Below the pieces are notes generated by a model. That model was not told the origin of the DNA, searched no databases, and worked only from the letters and a program-made list of their open reading frames with translations. This document shows positions 5,985-6,077 of a stretch of DNA of 6,077 nucleotides, piece by piece. Source of the stretch: CBDVBL01 sp965555375. Its GTDB lineage: Bacteria; Zixibacteria; MSB-5A5; UBA10806. The translations under genes and the position numbers were made by a program. The DNA lies in NCBI GenBank assembly GCA_965555375.1, contig CBEWDL010000172.1, positions 1-6,077 of the forward strand. Reading direction: 5' to 3'. Every line of letters starts with the position of its first letter. The stretch's first letter is position 1.

Positions 5985-6077
5985 TGTTATCGCAGGGCAT
6001 CGCTAACCTTATCGATCTTCATGACGATATTTATATAAATTCGCCGGTGGGGGGGAAGTACGGCGATTTGTCGATGA
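5984..6077 (+). CDS. Start of an unidentified protein (3' partial, tentative)
   Basis: A frame opens with GTG at 5984-5986, sharing its G with the mtnA TAG stop, and stays open for 31 codons to the window end. Of the three plus-strand frames only this one is open throughout. The visible N-terminus includes NLIDLHDDIYINSPVGGKYG and matches no family I recognise. It shows no signal peptide or membrane segment. The one-base stop/start overlap matches the tight packing of the operon, and codon choice looks like the neighbours'. No clear ribosome binding site precedes it. A run of seven G residues at 6049-6055 is a possible sequencing-error point. Thirty-one codons is too short to exclude chance, and two minus-strand frames are also partly open here. 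Confidence 0.4.
   Translation, partial: MLSQGIANLIDLHDDIYINSPVGGKYGDLSM

Noticed and set aside
5985..6077. Terminator after mtnA
   Set aside because: No GC-rich inverted repeat followed by a T run is visible. The transcript appears to continue.

Overview
The window is a compact stretch of plus-strand bacterial housekeeping genes. It has two parts: the 3' end of an energy-coupling-factor (ECF) type ABC transporter gene, and then a tightly packed pyrimidine operon. GGAGG-type ribosome binding sites, GTG starts, overlapping genes and an intrinsic terminator point to a bacterium. The middling base composition, and proteins that look like no well-known genus, suggest an uncultured or little-studied lineage. 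A member of the FCB supergroup is a low-confidence guess that only a homology search could settle.

Bases 2-1612 encode a double-ABC-domain ATPase that runs in from upstream. Its Walker A motif already lies at bases 59-85, so the first Met at 107 is internal. The two halves differ: the first ABC domain has Gln in place of the H-loop His, and the second lacks the Gln of the ECF Q-helix. The substrate-binding (S) and transmembrane (T) components are not in view.

Bases 1613-1797 are non-coding. They hold a possible promoter (about 1627-1653), a hairpin at 1671-1697 and an intrinsic terminator at 1725-1750. One strand of the upstream hairpin can instead pair with the 5' arm of the terminator, which would make a terminator/antiterminator switch directly ahead of pyrR. 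That is the logic of PyrR attenuation, but the Bacillus-type PyrR-binding-loop consensus is absent. This is the most interesting part of the window.

Bases 1798-5984 carry pyrR, pyrB, pyrC, yjbQ (UPF0047) and mtnA, joined by overlaps of 4 and 11 bases, a 2-base gap and a 0-base gap. A further frame opens with a GTG overlapping the last base of the mtnA stop and runs off the window. PyrR probably senses uridine nucleotides. PyrB and PyrC catalyse steps 2 and 3 of UMP synthesis and may form a complex. YjbQ (linked to thiamine phosphate synthesis) and MtnA (methionine salvage) appear to be passengers co-transcribed with the pyrimidine genes. No mobile element, CRISPR array, tRNA or rRNA was seen.
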